Assembly: GCF_900095135.1 (NCBI RefSeq)
Contig: NZ_LT605205.1
Coordinates: 2,294,001 to 2,358,000, forward strand
Length of the DNA stretch: 64,000 nucleotides
From: Proteiniphilum saccharofermentans
GTDB lineage: Bacteria > Bacteroidota > Bacteroidia > Bacteroidales > Dysgonomonadaceae
Direction of reading: 5' to 3'
This document shows, in pieces, positions 40,690 to 49,243 of this stretch (position 1 is the stretch's first letter; the number at the start of each line of letters is the position of its first letter). The notes under the pieces were generated by a model. It did no database searches and was not told where the DNA came from. It saw nothing but the letters and a program-made list of their open reading frames with translations. Position numbers and translations under genes: made by a program.

Positions 40690-40720
40690 CAAAGGTATGA
40701 CATTTATTCATTTTGTCAAA
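40690..40720 (-). promoter_or_regulatory. asnA promoter
   Basis: On the minus strand: TTTG (40720-40717), exactly 19 nt, TACCTTTG (40697-40690). Full consensus; it fixes the asnA start at 40657 rather than 40711. Confidence 0.72.
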
Positions 40721-40790
40721 TAAAAACCGCTTAAAAACATCATTATGATAGATTTCAGGCTAAAATACAAGCAATTATCACACAAAACAT

Positions 40791-41705
40791 CTATTGGACA
40801 ATCATTTTCCCCACCAAATCATTCACGGAAGCAATCTGATGCCGTTCAAGATAATCGTGGATACCATCTATAATCTTTACCGAAGCGGCGGGATCGATAA
40901 AATTATAGGTACCTATCTGTACCGCCGTGGCACCGGCCAGAATGAACTCTATGGCATCCTGCCAGTTACAGATCCCTCCCATCCCGATGATCGGGATTTT
41001 CACTGCATGGAATACTTCCCATACCATACGTATGGCGATCGGCTTGATACAGGGACCTGAAAGTCCTCCCGTAATAGTGGAGAGTTTCGGTCTTCTGCTC
41101 TCCACATCAATAGCCATCCCCAGGAAGGTATTGACAAGCGATACGGCATCCGCACCTTCATCCTCCACGCCGCGGGCAATTTCAGTAACATCGGTCACGT
41201 TGGGAGATAATTTCACTATCAGCGTCTTTGGAAATACTTTACGCACCTCTCTGGTAACCTGGGCTGCCGATTGGCAGGAAGTACCGAACGCCATACCGCC
41301 TTCTTTGACATTGGGGCAGGAGATATTCAGCTCAATAGCCGGCATCTTGTCAAGATCCGCCAGTTTCTCCGCACAGGCGACATAATCCTCCACGGTAGAT
41401 CCCGATACATTCACGATCATATGGGTGTCGTAATCCTTTATGACGGGATAGAGGTGTTCTACAAAATAATCCACTCCTTTATTCTGAAGACCGACCGCAT
41501 TAAGCATCCCTGAGGGTGTTTCGGCCATCCTGGGGTAATCATTGCCTTGCCGGGGGGCAAGCGTGGTTCCTTTCACGAAGATGCCTCCCAGGCGTCCCAA
41601 ATCGATAAAATCGGCATATTCGGTTCCGTATCCGAATGTACCGGAAGCGGTCATCACAGGGTTCTTCAGTTTTAAATCTCCTATATGTACTTCTAATCCA
41701 GCCAT
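40791..41705 (-). CDS. pyrD: Dihydroorotate dehydrogenase, catalytic subunit (class 1B)
   Basis: FMN subunit oxidising dihydroorotate to orotate. [11 protein letters not shown] and [11 protein letters not shown] are near the N-terminus, [13 protein letters not shown] in the middle carries the active-site region with catalytic Cys, and [20 protein letters not shown] binds FMN phosphate. The 304-residue length is that of class 1B. Its start overlaps the end of pyrK by 13 nt, so the two subunits are made together. Confidence 0.95.
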   Translation of the reverse strand: MAGLEVHIGDLKLKNPVMTASGTFGYGTEYADFIDLGRLGGIFVKGTTLAPRQGNDYPRMAETPSGMLNAVGLQNKGVDYFVEHLYPVIKDYDTHMIVNVSGSTVEDYVACAEKLADLDKMPAIELNISCPNVKEGGMAFGTSCQSAAQVTREVRKVFPKTLIVKLSPNVTDVTEIARGVEDEGADAVSLVNTFLGMAIDVESRRPKLSTITGGLSGPCIKPIAIRMVWEVFHAVKIPIIGMGGICNWQDAIEFILAGATAVQIGTYNFIDPAASVKIIDGIHDYLERHQIASVNDLVGKMIVQ

Positions 41706-42466
41706 GTGAGTTGATTGATATTAAAAACGGGCCCTTCAGTACAGGCGCAAATATTTCCTCTGACTGTTTTCTCCACACAGCAGAGGCAGGCGCCAAAACC
41801 GCATGCCATCAGGTTTTCGAGTGAAGCCTCGCATTCAATGCCATGATCATGGGCATATTTCGCTACTGCCACCATCATCGGTTTCGGGCCGCAGGTATAA
41901 ATATAGTCATATTTCTTTTCTTTCAGCACGGAATGATGGGTCACGTACCCTTTCTCACCCAGCGAACCGTCTTCGGTGGTGCAATGGAGCGTTCCGTACC
42001 GTTCAAAATCCGACCGTTGCAGGATATCTTTCGACGAACGCCCACCCAGCAGAAATTCAGGGTCTATTCCCCTCTCTTTCATCTCCTTACCGAGGAAAAG
42101 CATCGGGGCGGTTCCTACTCCTCCGCCTACGAGCAGATATTTACCCTTCCTTTCAGGAAGGGTAAAAGAGTTTCCCAGTGGGTAGATCAGGTTCATGGTC
42201 CCTCCCTCAGGAATAGCGCAAATCTTCTCCGTACCTTCACCTACTTTCTGGATCAGAAGCCATATCTCGTTCTTTTCCTTATCGACAAAATTGATGGATA
42301 TGGGCCTTCTTAGAAAGACATGGGGTGAATTATCGACCAATATCTGCACAAACTGTCCGGGTTGCATCTCAGGCAATACTTCGTTGCCGGCAGGTGCAAC
42401 CTTTATCAGATGGTTCTGATCATTCAGGGTTTCGTTGGAGCGAACAGTGAAATCGAGTACTTGCAT
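41693..42466 (-). CDS. pyrK: Dihydroorotate dehydrogenase electron transfer subunit
   Basis: FAD and [2Fe-2S] subunit passing electrons from PyrD to NAD+. An N-terminal ferredoxin-reductase FAD domain ([16 protein letters not shown]) is followed by the NAD domain ([16 protein letters not shown]). The C-terminal cluster motif [21 protein letters not shown] has four or more Cys ligands. Length 257 residues. A promoter candidate lies at 42484-42515. Confidence 0.95.
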   Translation of the reverse strand: MQVLDFTVRSNETLNDQNHLIKVAPAGNEVLPEMQPGQFVQILVDNSPHVFLRRPISINFVDKEKNEIWLLIQKVGEGTEKICAIPEGGTMNLIYPLGNSFTLPERKGKYLLVGGGVGTAPMLFLGKEMKERGIDPEFLLGGRSSKDILQRSDFERYGTLHCTTEDGSLGEKGYVTHHSVLKEKKYDYIYTCGPKPMMVAVAKYAHDHGIECEASLENLMACGFGACLCCVEKTVRGNICACTEGPVFNINQLTWLD

Positions 42467-42483
42467 GTAAATTGTTTAAAGTA

Positions 42484-42515
42484 CAAAAATACATCTAAAT
42501 TTCTATTCCGGCAAC
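42484..42515 (-). promoter_or_regulatory. Putative pyrK-pyrD promoter
   Basis: On the minus strand: GTTG (42515-42512), 20 nt, TATTTTTG (42491-42484), close to the start codon at 42466. Confidence 0.5.
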
Positions 42516-42624
42516 GCACATTTAAAATTTGGCGATAGAAAAATAAAGGTGAATAAAATGAAATGCCCTCCCAATAGTCTTTATACGGCTTTTGGGGGGC
42601 ATCATGGTTATCCATACAGACCGG

Positions 42625-43158
42625 TTATTCCTTTTCCGGAATTATCCAGAGAAAAACGGACTTACCGTCTACCGAAATTTGTCCATCCGGTTTCCAGTCA
42701 CCCATATCAAAAGCATGGGAAACTACACGGCTGCCGGGTTTCATTTCTGACAAAATCTTTGGCATCAACTTTAAATTGACATCCGGCAAAAGATAGAGTG
42801 TCAATACCGAGGCTTTACTGAAATCGAAATCAAAAAGATTGCCTTCGTGGAAGGTAACCTTGTCTTCCACTCCCGCCTCCCGGGCATTCTCATTGGCCTC
42901 TTTGATCCTTTCGGGATTAAGGTCTACTCCTATACCTGTGGCACCATATTTTTTTGCTGCAGTGATCACAATGCGTCCATCCCCACATCCCAGATCATAT
43001 ACAACATCCCCCTTACCTACGTTGGCAAGGTCTAGCATACCCTCTACTACATTCTGTGGTGTAGGCACATAGGGCACATCCAATTCAATTTGCTGTGCAT
43101 TCAGCTGCAATGCTCCGCACAAAAATAGCAATGTAACAAGATAATTCATTGATTTCAT
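42625..43158 (-). CDS. Exported class I SAM-dependent methyltransferase-like protein
   Basis: About 177 residues. The SAM-binding motif I is intact as VVYDLGCGDGRI (Asp55 to Ile63), with an acidic GIGVDLNPERI after it, so cofactor binding looks possible. The N-terminus, however, is a typical signal peptide (LVTLLFLCGALQLNAQ), followed by the family's LDVPYVPTPQ stretch. The frame is open from 43215 but that overlaps the permease gene; ATGs at 43158 or 43149 are preferred. It follows the permease by about 43 nt. SAM is not expected outside the cytoplasm, so the localisation is puzzling; the substrate is unknown. Confidence 0.78.
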   Translation of the reverse strand: MKSMNYLVTLLFLCGALQLNAQQIELDVPYVPTPQNVVEGMLDLANVGKGDVVYDLGCGDGRIVITAAKKYGATGIGVDLNPERIKEANENAREAGVEDKVTFHEGNLFDFDFSKASVLTLYLLPDVNLKLMPKILSEMKPGSRVVSHAFDMGDWKPDGQISVDGKSVFLWIIPEKE

Positions 43159-43201
43159 AGGTTTTGACTTTTTTAAATTTGGAATATATATTACTGAACA
43201 A

Positions 43202-44551
43202 CTACCGAATATCATCCATAGGTTTCCGGAAGAAAGAGACTCCCCATCCCGTCAATAGCAAGGCTACTCCCACCAGTGCTCCCGTTCCGGTGACGGAAAG
43301 ACTGGAGTAGAGCATGTAAGCACAGAAAGCGACAAAGAGAAAGGGTATAACCGGATATAGTGGCACTTTGAAAGGGCGCGGGACATCCGGTTGTTTCTTC
43401 CTCAATACGAACAGGCTCAGTCCGGTACATAGAAAGAAAAACCAGAAGACCGGTGCTGTAAAATCGACCATGGCTTCAAAACCGTTACGGGTAAATGCGC
43501 CAAAAACGATCAATACCACTGCAATCACTCCCTGCAATATCAATGAATTGACAGGTGATGATTTTTCTTTATCCCATTTTCCCAGAAATGCCAATGGAGA
43601 AAAATCCTTTCCCAACGCATAATTAGCCCTGGCTCCTGTAAAAATAGTCGTATTCAGTGAGGTAAGAGCAAAAATTGAAACCAACAGGCCGATCAGGATT
43701 ACCCCCTTTTCACCCAGTGTAGCCCGCATCATATCCACGCCTACGGCTTCCGATGCCGCCATCCCGCTTAATCCCAGCACATTCAGGAAAGCCAGATTCA
43801 TCAGCAGATAAACCAGTGTGATAATCAGAATACTGGTAACCAGCACCAATGCCATTTTCCGACTTCCGGTCTTCAATTCCGCAGAAATGTATGCCGCTTC
43901 ATTCCAACCGCCAAACGTCAATAGTACAAAGATAAGCGCCAGACCTATCGATGTATTGGATGGGATATCCACAGCCCGCGACGACATTTGCACCGTTGTG
44001 GAGGGTTCCACTAAAAATCCGGCCAGGACAATAATTAAAATCCCGATAATCTGCAGTGCCATGAACAGCTTTTGAAGGCCCGTACCAAAACGGATACCCA
44101 ATATATTTACCAATGTGAGCGAGATCACAATGGCTCCGGCATAAAAAGCAGAAGAATAGGTTCCCAAAGGAAGAAGTTCCGCCAGATAATCTCCTGCAAT
44201 ATAGGCCAGTATAGCAATAGATCCCGTCTGTGTGACCGTAACACGTGACCAGGCAAATAAGAATGAGAATCTTTTTCCAAAGGCAGTTTTCAGAAAATGG
44301 TAATCACCACCTGCATTGGGGAAAGCAGAGCTTAATTCTGAATAACAAAGGGCGCCGGTCAGAGAAATAATGCCTCCGAGTACCCATGTAGCAGCAAACC
44401 AAAATTGGTCGGGGGAGTTGGCCGCAACGACCGATGGGGTCCGGAAAATTCCTGCACCAATCACAATTCCTACAATAAGGACAATAGCATCAATCAGTCG
44501 CAATGCCGGTGCCGGTGCGGCCAGGTCTGTATGTCGAACTTTTTCTTTCAT
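43202..44551 (-). CDS. APC-superfamily amino acid permease
   Basis: Polytopic transporter of 449 residues with about twelve hydrophobic segments. The first helix has the APC signature IVLIVGIVIGAGIFRTPS (unwound GAGIF for substrate backbone binding), then GALCYSELSSAFPNAGGDYHFLK in helix 3. It resembles the L-type (LAT/YkfD-like) branch, so uptake or exchange of neutral amino acids is likely. A -7 at 44696-44689 gives a leader of about 130 nt with a hairpin (44611-44631). The methyltransferase-like gene follows. Confidence 0.88.
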   Translation of the reverse strand: MKEKVRHTDLAAPAPALRLIDAIVLIVGIVIGAGIFRTPSVVAANSPDQFWFAATWVLGGIISLTGALCYSELSSAFPNAGGDYHFLKTAFGKRFSFLFAWSRVTVTQTGSIAILAYIAGDYLAELLPLGTYSSAFYAGAIVISLTLVNILGIRFGTGLQKLFMALQIIGILIIVLAGFLVEPSTTVQMSSRAVDIPSNTSIGLALIFVLLTFGGWNEAAYISAELKTGSRKMALVLVTSILIITLVYLLMNLAFLNVLGLSGMAASEAVGVDMMRATLGEKGVILIGLLVSIFALTSLNTTIFTGARANYALGKDFSPLAFLGKWDKEKSSPVNSLILQGVIAVVLIVFGAFTRNGFEAMVDFTAPVFWFFFLCTGLSLFVLRKKQPDVPRPFKVPLYPVIPFLFVAFCAYMLYSSLSVTGTGALVGVALLLTGWGVSFFRKPMDDIR

Positions 44552-44688
44552 CGGGCAACACGTTTTAAGTTTGTCCGGTGGTTACATAAACGAAAGACTT
44601 GGTTTCATATATCCTGCAGCAAAGACAGGATCACCATTCGTCCTTCTTCATCGACAGCAATGTGCCGAGTATACAAATACCGAAAAAT

Positions 44689-44696
44689 CAAAGATA
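44689..44696 (-). promoter_or_regulatory. Putative -7 element of the amino acid permease gene
   Basis: TATCTTTG on the minus strand, exact TAnnTTTG. No -33 at the usual spacing. The leader has an ATCCTG/CAGGAT hairpin at 44611-44631. Confidence 0.4.
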
Positions 44697-44794
44697 TGAA
44701 TATTCACAGCAAAGAAATGTATCCTTTTTAAATGTTTAACTTTTTTATGAAGCTATTTCGAAAGGACAAGGTGAAGACGCCAAGGACTATACAG

Positions 44795-45250
44795 TTATTT
44801 CAGGTGAGGGCCGAATATCTCAAAAGTATTGTCATCATAATAAATAATTATTTGCGTGATTTTCCGGTCATTATTTTTTGAGGGGATAATCATCTTGTTT
44901 TCTGTCAATTGAGCATTATAATCGGGTTGTTTAAAGCCCTTTTCTTTCGATTTTTCAATGGCTTCCACCGCCCTGGCCCTATTCGTTGCATCCTGATTGA
45001 ATAAATCGGGCTCTGGAAAAACTGAATTACCACCATATCCTTCTTTATACATATTACCGGTACCATTGATCAGCCATTCGCTATTGATGTAGTCCATTTC
45101 ACTCAGGATCTTTGTAACCACATCCAGGCTGGGGTTATTTCTTCCATTCAATATATGAGAAATAATAGCCCGGTTGATCTGTAGCTTATCCGCAAATTTT
45201 GCCGGCGTCAGATTCTCTTTTTCCATGATTAGTTTGATGCGATCCTTCAT
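44795..45250 (-). CDS. XRE-family helix-turn-helix transcriptional regulator
   Basis: A 151-residue protein with an N-terminal Cro/C1-type HTH (about residues 1-65: TPAKFADKLQINRAIISHILNGRNNPSLDVV, then WLINGTGNMYK). A C-terminal region without a known fold follows and ends with a beta-hairpin-like KITQIIIYYDDNTFEIFGP. The Bacteroidota members of this type are often stand-alone regulators. It faces an 800-nt AT-rich region, with a -7 at 45306-45299; autoregulation there is likely. Confidence 0.85.
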   Translation of the reverse strand: MKDRIKLIMEKENLTPAKFADKLQINRAIISHILNGRNNPSLDVVTKILSEMDYINSEWLINGTGNMYKEGYGGNSVFPEPDLFNQDATNRARAVEAIEKSKEKGFKQPDYNAQLTENKMIIPSKNNDRKITQIIIYYDDNTFEIFGPHLK

Positions 45251-46079
45251 ACAATCATTTTTTAGGCATTATCAGAACAATAGTAATCAATTTTATTACA
45301 AAAGTAACGACACAAATGTATAATAAGTTATTCACAAATGAAAATTATTTTTAGATATAAATGTAAATTACAAATGTTTATCAATCGGATTACAATTATG
45401 CCCACATTCGGATGTAATTCTGTAAACAATCATAAAGTATACTAAACTATTTATTCATTATTTATACATAATAAAATCATATATAACTATATAATTACAT
45501 AAGAATCTCTGTTTTTTAACATTATCGGGGATCAAATCCCGTTCATTAAAACCGCATCTATTCTTTAGATTTACAAATTAAATATAATCATCTTTTATAT
45601 AGATATATAGCATAGGAATATAGTCTGATGCTAAACTGTTAAACCTTAAAATATAGAATTGTAAAGACCATTCTATTGTAAACAATATATTTAATAAACA
45701 AATGTGTCAACATCTTTTGTTTACTTTTGTAAAATACACAAACCTATTTACAATATACATTTATTCGTTAAAAATTATTATCAACCAAATAGCAAAGGCT
45801 ATTTTCAGTGAGAATTGCATAGATTCGTACAGAATTACTAAAAGAGGGGTACAACTCTACCCACAGAGAGTTTAATCATAGATATATATCTGAATTATAG
45901 ATATTTAAATCGATTTTTTCATGTCTTTATTTTACACTGGAAAAAAATATTTAAAGGAATGAACCGTTTGCTTACCATCACTGTTTAATAATGGGACATT
46001 ATTTTGATGGAGAAGAGAGAAGAAAACTTGTTCAATCGATATCGAAGGTAAAATGTCGAATGTGATTTTTTTAAACAGA
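45251..46079. other. AT-rich 0.8-kb gene-free region
   Basis: No plausible protein-coding frame on either strand. It holds the XRE-gene -7 (TACTTTTG, 45306-45299), a plus-strand TACTTTTG (45722-45729) and many TTTACAA / TTGTAAA words (about nine, for example 45569, 45677, 45757). It also has the hairpin GGGAT-CAA-ATCCC (45528-45540), the hairpin AAATAGC/GCTATTT (45786-45804) and one DnaA-box-like TTATTCACA (45328-45336). This could be an operator-rich control region or could hide a small RNA; no function can be assigned. Confidence 0.6.
45299..45306 (-). promoter_or_regulatory. Putative -7 element of the XRE regulator gene
   Basis: TACTTTTG on the minus strand, about 50 nt before the ATG at 45250. 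No -33 is seen at the usual spacing. Confidence 0.4.
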
Positions 46080-46706
46080 ATGAATATGCAATTATCAACT
46101 ATAAAACTTTGGGCTGTCTTAATATTCATTTTTATCGCTATACAATGTAACGGTCAAGGAAGACAAGACCAAACAAGCGGGCAAAAAGCAGTAAGCGCAG
46201 CAAATAATCAGAATATGGAATCAAGAAAGACTTTGCACGATTTCACCGTGAAGGATATAGACGGGAATGATTTCAGCTTGGCTTCCCTGAAGGGAAAAAA
46301 AGTGCTGGTGGTGAATGTAGCTTCGAAGTGCGGGCTGACTCCTCAATACGAGCAACTGCAGGAACTTTATGAGAAATACCGGCATCTGAATTTCTTCGTT
46401 ATTGGTTTTCCGGCTAACAATTTTCTTGGACAGGAGCCGGGTAGCAATCTTGAAATCAAGGAATTCTGTACAGCCAATTATGGAGTGACCTTTCCCATGA
46501 TGGAAAAGATCAGTGTGAAGGGTAAGAATCAGGCTCCATTGTATCAATGGCTTACAAAAAAATCAGAGAACGGGGTCATGGATCAAAAGGTAACCTGGAA
46601 CTTTCAGAAGTTCATGGTCGATGAAGAGGGACATTTGGTTGATGCTGTGATGCCGAAGGAAAGCCCTATGAGCGACAAGATAATAAACTGGATCACCGGG
46701 AATTAA
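46080..46706 (+). CDS. Exported glutathione-peroxidase-family lipoprotein
   Basis: Thiol peroxidase of the GPx family, about 208 residues. An N-terminal lipoprotein signal (IFIFIAIQC) is followed by a Gln/Ser/Asn-rich linker. The catalytic Cys is in NVASKCGLTPQYEQL, the Gln in GFPANNFLGQEPG and the Trp-Asn in VTWNFQKFMVD, so the Cys-Gln-Trp-Asn set is complete. The GPx is therefore probably anchored in the envelope, reduced by thioredoxin-like proteins rather than glutathione. ATGs at 46080 or 46086 fit the signal. It overlaps the holA stop by 4 nt, tail to tail. Confidence 0.88.
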   Translation: MNMQLSTIKLWAVLIFIFIAIQCNGQGRQDQTSGQKAVSAANNQNMESRKTLHDFTVKDIDGNDFSLASLKGKKVLVVNVASKCGLTPQYEQLQELYEKYRHLNFFVIGFPANNFLGQEPGSNLEIKEFCTANYGVTFPMMEKISVKGKNQAPLYQWLTKKSENGVMDQKVTWNFQKFMVDEEGHLVDAVMPKESPMSDKIINWITGN

Positions 46707-47725
46707 TGCATAATCCTATAAACGAGCTCCTTCAACAGATCTCCCTGGGAAGCCGACACATTGTCTACCCCCTTTGACCGGGCATCGAATGTACGCAGGT
46801 CTGAGATGATTTCCATCACTTTCTGGGCGTTATAATTACGCAGGCCTGTCATATAATCACGTACGAAATAAGCTGATTTCATATTCAATGCATTCATAAT
46901 GCTTTGTTCATCCTTTCGTGGTAACCAGAAGCATTCCAGAAGGTTACTGAAATAGTTGAACAGCACGGCGATCGTGGCCATCATCGGATTTTCTTTCGGA
47001 TTCTTATCAAAGTAATCTACGATCCGGTTAGCAGCCACTACATTTTTGGAAATGACAGCTTTCTGTAGCTCAAAATTATTGTAATCCTTACTGATACCCA
47101 CATTTCTCTCTATCAATGCGGATGTAATACGCTGTTCTCCTTCGGGAAGTGAGACCTCCAATTTTTGAAGTTGAGGGATCAGTTTGCTGATATCGTTTCC
47201 TATATAATCGGTCAGCATCTGTGCCGATTTCTCATCTATACCTATTCCTCTCTCTTTCAGCCAGGATTGAATAAATGCCGGTATCTGGTTTTCGTACAAT
47301 TTCTTCGATTCAAATACCTCTCCTGTTTTAAGTATGCTTTTGACTACAGCCTTCCGTTTATCTACCGTGCCATGTTTGTAATTGATTACCAGAATAGTGG
47401 AAGGCATCGGATTCTTGGCATATAAGTCGAGCAACTCGAACTTGTCGAGATTCTGAGCCTCTTTCACAATAATAAGCTGGTATTCCGCCATCATAGGGAA
47501 ACGGCGAGCAGATGAGATAATAAGGTTGACATCAGCATCTACTCCGTAGAAAGTGAGCATATTGAAATCTTTCTCCGTTTCAGTCAACACTGTGTCGGAG
47601 AGCAAATCGGTCAATACATCTATAAAATAGGACTCATCGCCCATAAAGAGATATATGGGTTTGAACCGACGTTGCAGAATATCGTTGCGGACAGAGTTAA
47701 AAGATGATTGTGTGGATGCAGCCAT
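46703..47725 (-). CDS. holA: DNA polymerase III delta subunit
   Basis: Clamp-loader wrench subunit that opens the beta sliding clamp. The 340-residue protein has the N-terminal AAA+-like fold (PIYLFMGDESYFIDVLTDLL), DUF1175-free middle and helical C-terminal collar (NNFELQKAVISKNVVAANRIVDY). It follows amn with a 63-nt gap that has a TGCCAAT repeat. It is convergent with the GPx gene, with a 4-nt overlap of stops. Confidence 0.92.
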   Translation of the reverse strand: MAASTQSSFNSVRNDILQRRFKPIYLFMGDESYFIDVLTDLLSDTVLTETEKDFNMLTFYGVDADVNLIISSARRFPMMAEYQLIIVKEAQNLDKFELLDLYAKNPMPSTILVINYKHGTVDKRKAVVKSILKTGEVFESKKLYENQIPAFIQSWLKERGIGIDEKSAQMLTDYIGNDISKLIPQLQKLEVSLPEGEQRITSALIERNVGISKDYNNFELQKAVISKNVVAANRIVDYFDKNPKENPMMATIAVLFNYFSNLLECFWLPRKDEQSIMNALNMKSAYFVRDYMTGLRNYNAQKVMEIISDLRTFDARSKGVDNVSASQGDLLKELVYRIMH

Positions 47726-47749
47726 TTAATTGATGTGATGATGTGATTA

Positions 47750-47767
47750 ATATGCCAATGTGCCAAT
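47750..47767 (+). repeat. TGCCAAT-type word repeat
   Basis: AATATGCCAATGTGCCAAT in the amn-holA gap, same family as 17436-17470 and 35583-35605. Confidence 0.5.
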
Positions 47768-47788
47768 CAGTAACTTGCAATTTATTTA

Positions 47789-48565
47789 TCACCAGTCGAA
47801 GCGCAAATGTTTGATGGTAGAACCTCTGTTCATAATGGATGACAGCGACTTGATACCTATTTTCACATGCTCTTCCACAAAATTTTCTGTAATATGCTGA
47901 TCACTTTTTTCAGTCTTCACACCGGTAGAGATCAACGGTTGGTCGGACACAAGCAGCAATGCCCCCGTAGGAATGCGATTGGCAAAGCCGCAGGTGAAAA
48001 GCGTGGCCGTTTCCATATCTACTGCCATGGCACGGATCTGCCTCAGATAATTCTTAAAATCATCGTCGTATTCCCACACACGGCGATTGGTAGTATATAC
48101 AGTACCTGTCCAGTAATCCCGGCTAAAGTCGCGCACATTGGACGAAACCGCCCTTAGGAGGCTGAATGCCGGCAGGGAGGGTACTTCGGGCGGGAAATAA
48201 TCATTCGACGTACCTTCGCCACGGATAGCGGCAATGGGTAGAATGTAATCTCCCAACTCACTCCTCGATTTCAATGCACCGCATTTTCCCAGGAAAAGCA
48301 CTGCCGAGGGTGATACAGCGCTCAGCAAATCCATGATGGTAGCTGCATTGGCGCTTCCCATTCCAAAATTGATGATGGTGATGCCGTTGGCAGAGGCATT
48401 AGGCATATTGGCGTCTAGACCGACTATAGGAGCGTTGAAATGATCAGCAAAGATTTCGACATACTTTTGAAAGTTAGTCAACAAGACAAATTTGGTAAAT
48501 TCATCAAGTGACCTCTTCGTATATCTGGGGAGCCAATTCTCTACTATTTCCTGTTTTGTTTTCAT
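47789..48565 (-). CDS. amn: AMP nucleosidase (Bacteroidetes type)
   Basis: Splits AMP to adenine and ribose 5-phosphate. The 258-residue form belongs to the PNP/UDP phosphorylase-like superfamily: ITIINFGMGSANAATIMDLL near residue 62, VLFLGKCGALK near 93 and AVDMETATLFTCGFANRIPTGALLLVSD near 180, where the Asp and Glu bind ribose. It lacks the long N-terminal domain of the E. coli enzyme, normal in this phylum. Gene order with holA and the HsdR_N gene is typical. Confidence 0.9.
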   Translation of the reverse strand: MKTKQEIVENWLPRYTKRSLDEFTKFVLLTNFQKYVEIFADHFNAPIVGLDANMPNASANGITIINFGMGSANAATIMDLLSAVSPSAVLFLGKCGALKSRSELGDYILPIAAIRGEGTSNDYFPPEVPSLPAFSLLRAVSSNVRDFSRDYWTGTVYTTNRRVWEYDDDFKNYLRQIRAMAVDMETATLFTCGFANRIPTGALLLVSDQPLISTGVKTEKSDQHITENFVEEHVKIGIKSLSSIMNRGSTIKHLRFDW

Positions 48566-48596
48566 ACTCTTTTTTCCCTCTGTTCTATTCTTTTAC

Positions 48597-48641
48597 TCTT
48601 AGCCACCCGGGCACTTAGGCACTTTTCCACTTTCCCACTTG
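48597..48641 (-). repeat. GGGAAAGTG-type word repeat
   Basis: On the minus strand AAGTGGGAAAGTGGAAAAGTG and CCTAAGTGCCCGGGTGGC. The words match those at 56007-56041 and 7039-7070. It abuts the -33 of the HsdR_N gene promoter. Confidence 0.5.
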
Positions 48642-48668
48642 CTTTATCACATAAAAAAGGTAATTTTG
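48638..48668 (+). promoter_or_regulatory. Promoter of the HsdR_N-domain gene
   Basis: CTTG (48638-48641), 19 nt, TAATTTTG (48661-48668). The -7 is exact, with the ATG about 37 nt downstream. Confidence 0.6.
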
Positions 48669-48704
48669 TGGCGGCTAAACCGTTTTTCTGCAAACAAAGA
48701 TACA

Positions 48705-49160
48705 ATGTACGATTTAAATTTGCCATCTTTCGACACAAAAATCCGTAAAAAGGGTGACAGGCTGGAAATCTTCGATCCCCTACGTAAAAAATATGTAACA
48801 CTGACTCCTGAAGAATGGGTACGCCAGCATTTTGTCCATTATCTTATTTCAGAAAAACAGTTTCCGGCCTCACTAATAGCCAATGAGGCCGGGATCAAAC
48901 TCAACTCGCTTTCTAAAAGATGCGATACGGTGGTGTACAACCGTCAGCTTGAACCGGTGATGATCGTAGAGTATAAAAGACCGGACGTAACCATAACCCA
49001 GGAGGTATTCAACCAGATTACCCGGTATAATAGTGTATTAAAGGTGCACTATATCATTGTTTCCAACGGTTTGGTGCACCATTGCTGTCAAATGGATTAT
49101 GAACAGCAGTCCTATCATTACCTTACTGAAATTCCAACTTACCAGGAAATTACTCAGTAG
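48705..49160 (+). CDS. Stand-alone HsdR N-terminal-domain protein (PD-(D/E)XK nuclease fold)
   Basis: A 151-residue protein with the type I restriction HsdR N-terminal domain but no helicase, methylase or specificity partner. The nuclease pattern is visible: Asp74 in KRCDTVVYN and Glu89-x-Lys91 in IVEYKRPD, which is the PD-(D/E)xK core. TQEVFNQITRYNSVL follows. The frame is open from 48639, but the ATG at 48705 fits the promoter at 48638-48668. Proteins of this kind are common and conserved near holA and amn in Bacteroidota; the role is unknown. Confidence 0.82.
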   Translation: MYDLNLPSFDTKIRKKGDRLEIFDPLRKKYVTLTPEEWVRQHFVHYLISEKQFPASLIANEAGIKLNSLSKRCDTVVYNRQLEPVMIVEYKRPDVTITQEVFNQITRYNSVLKVHYIIVSNGLVHHCCQMDYEQQSYHYLTEIPTYQEITQ

Positions 49161-49243
49161 TTATTCGATTGTTATTCAACCATTAAATGTGAGCGGAATG
49201 AATAACAGCGAAGCGGAATAACGCGAAGCGGACAACTATTGAA
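49159..49243 (-). repeat. Intergenic GTTATTCGCTTCGCG / AATAACAATCGAA word repeat
   Basis: AGTTATTCGATTGTTATTCAAC, AATAACAGCGAAGCGGAATAACGCGAAGCGG and ACTATTGAA. These are the reverse complement of words at 34370-34500. Confidence 0.55.

Noticed and set aside
45328-45336. DnaA box-like TTATTCACA in an AT-rich region, suggesting a replication origin
   Set aside because: Only one good match, no dnaA/dnaN neighbours and no clustered boxes; AT content alone explains it.
45932-46129. 65-codon minus-strand frame crossing into the GPx gene
   Set aside because: It starts inside the GPx signal sequence on the other strand and has no promoter or domain support.
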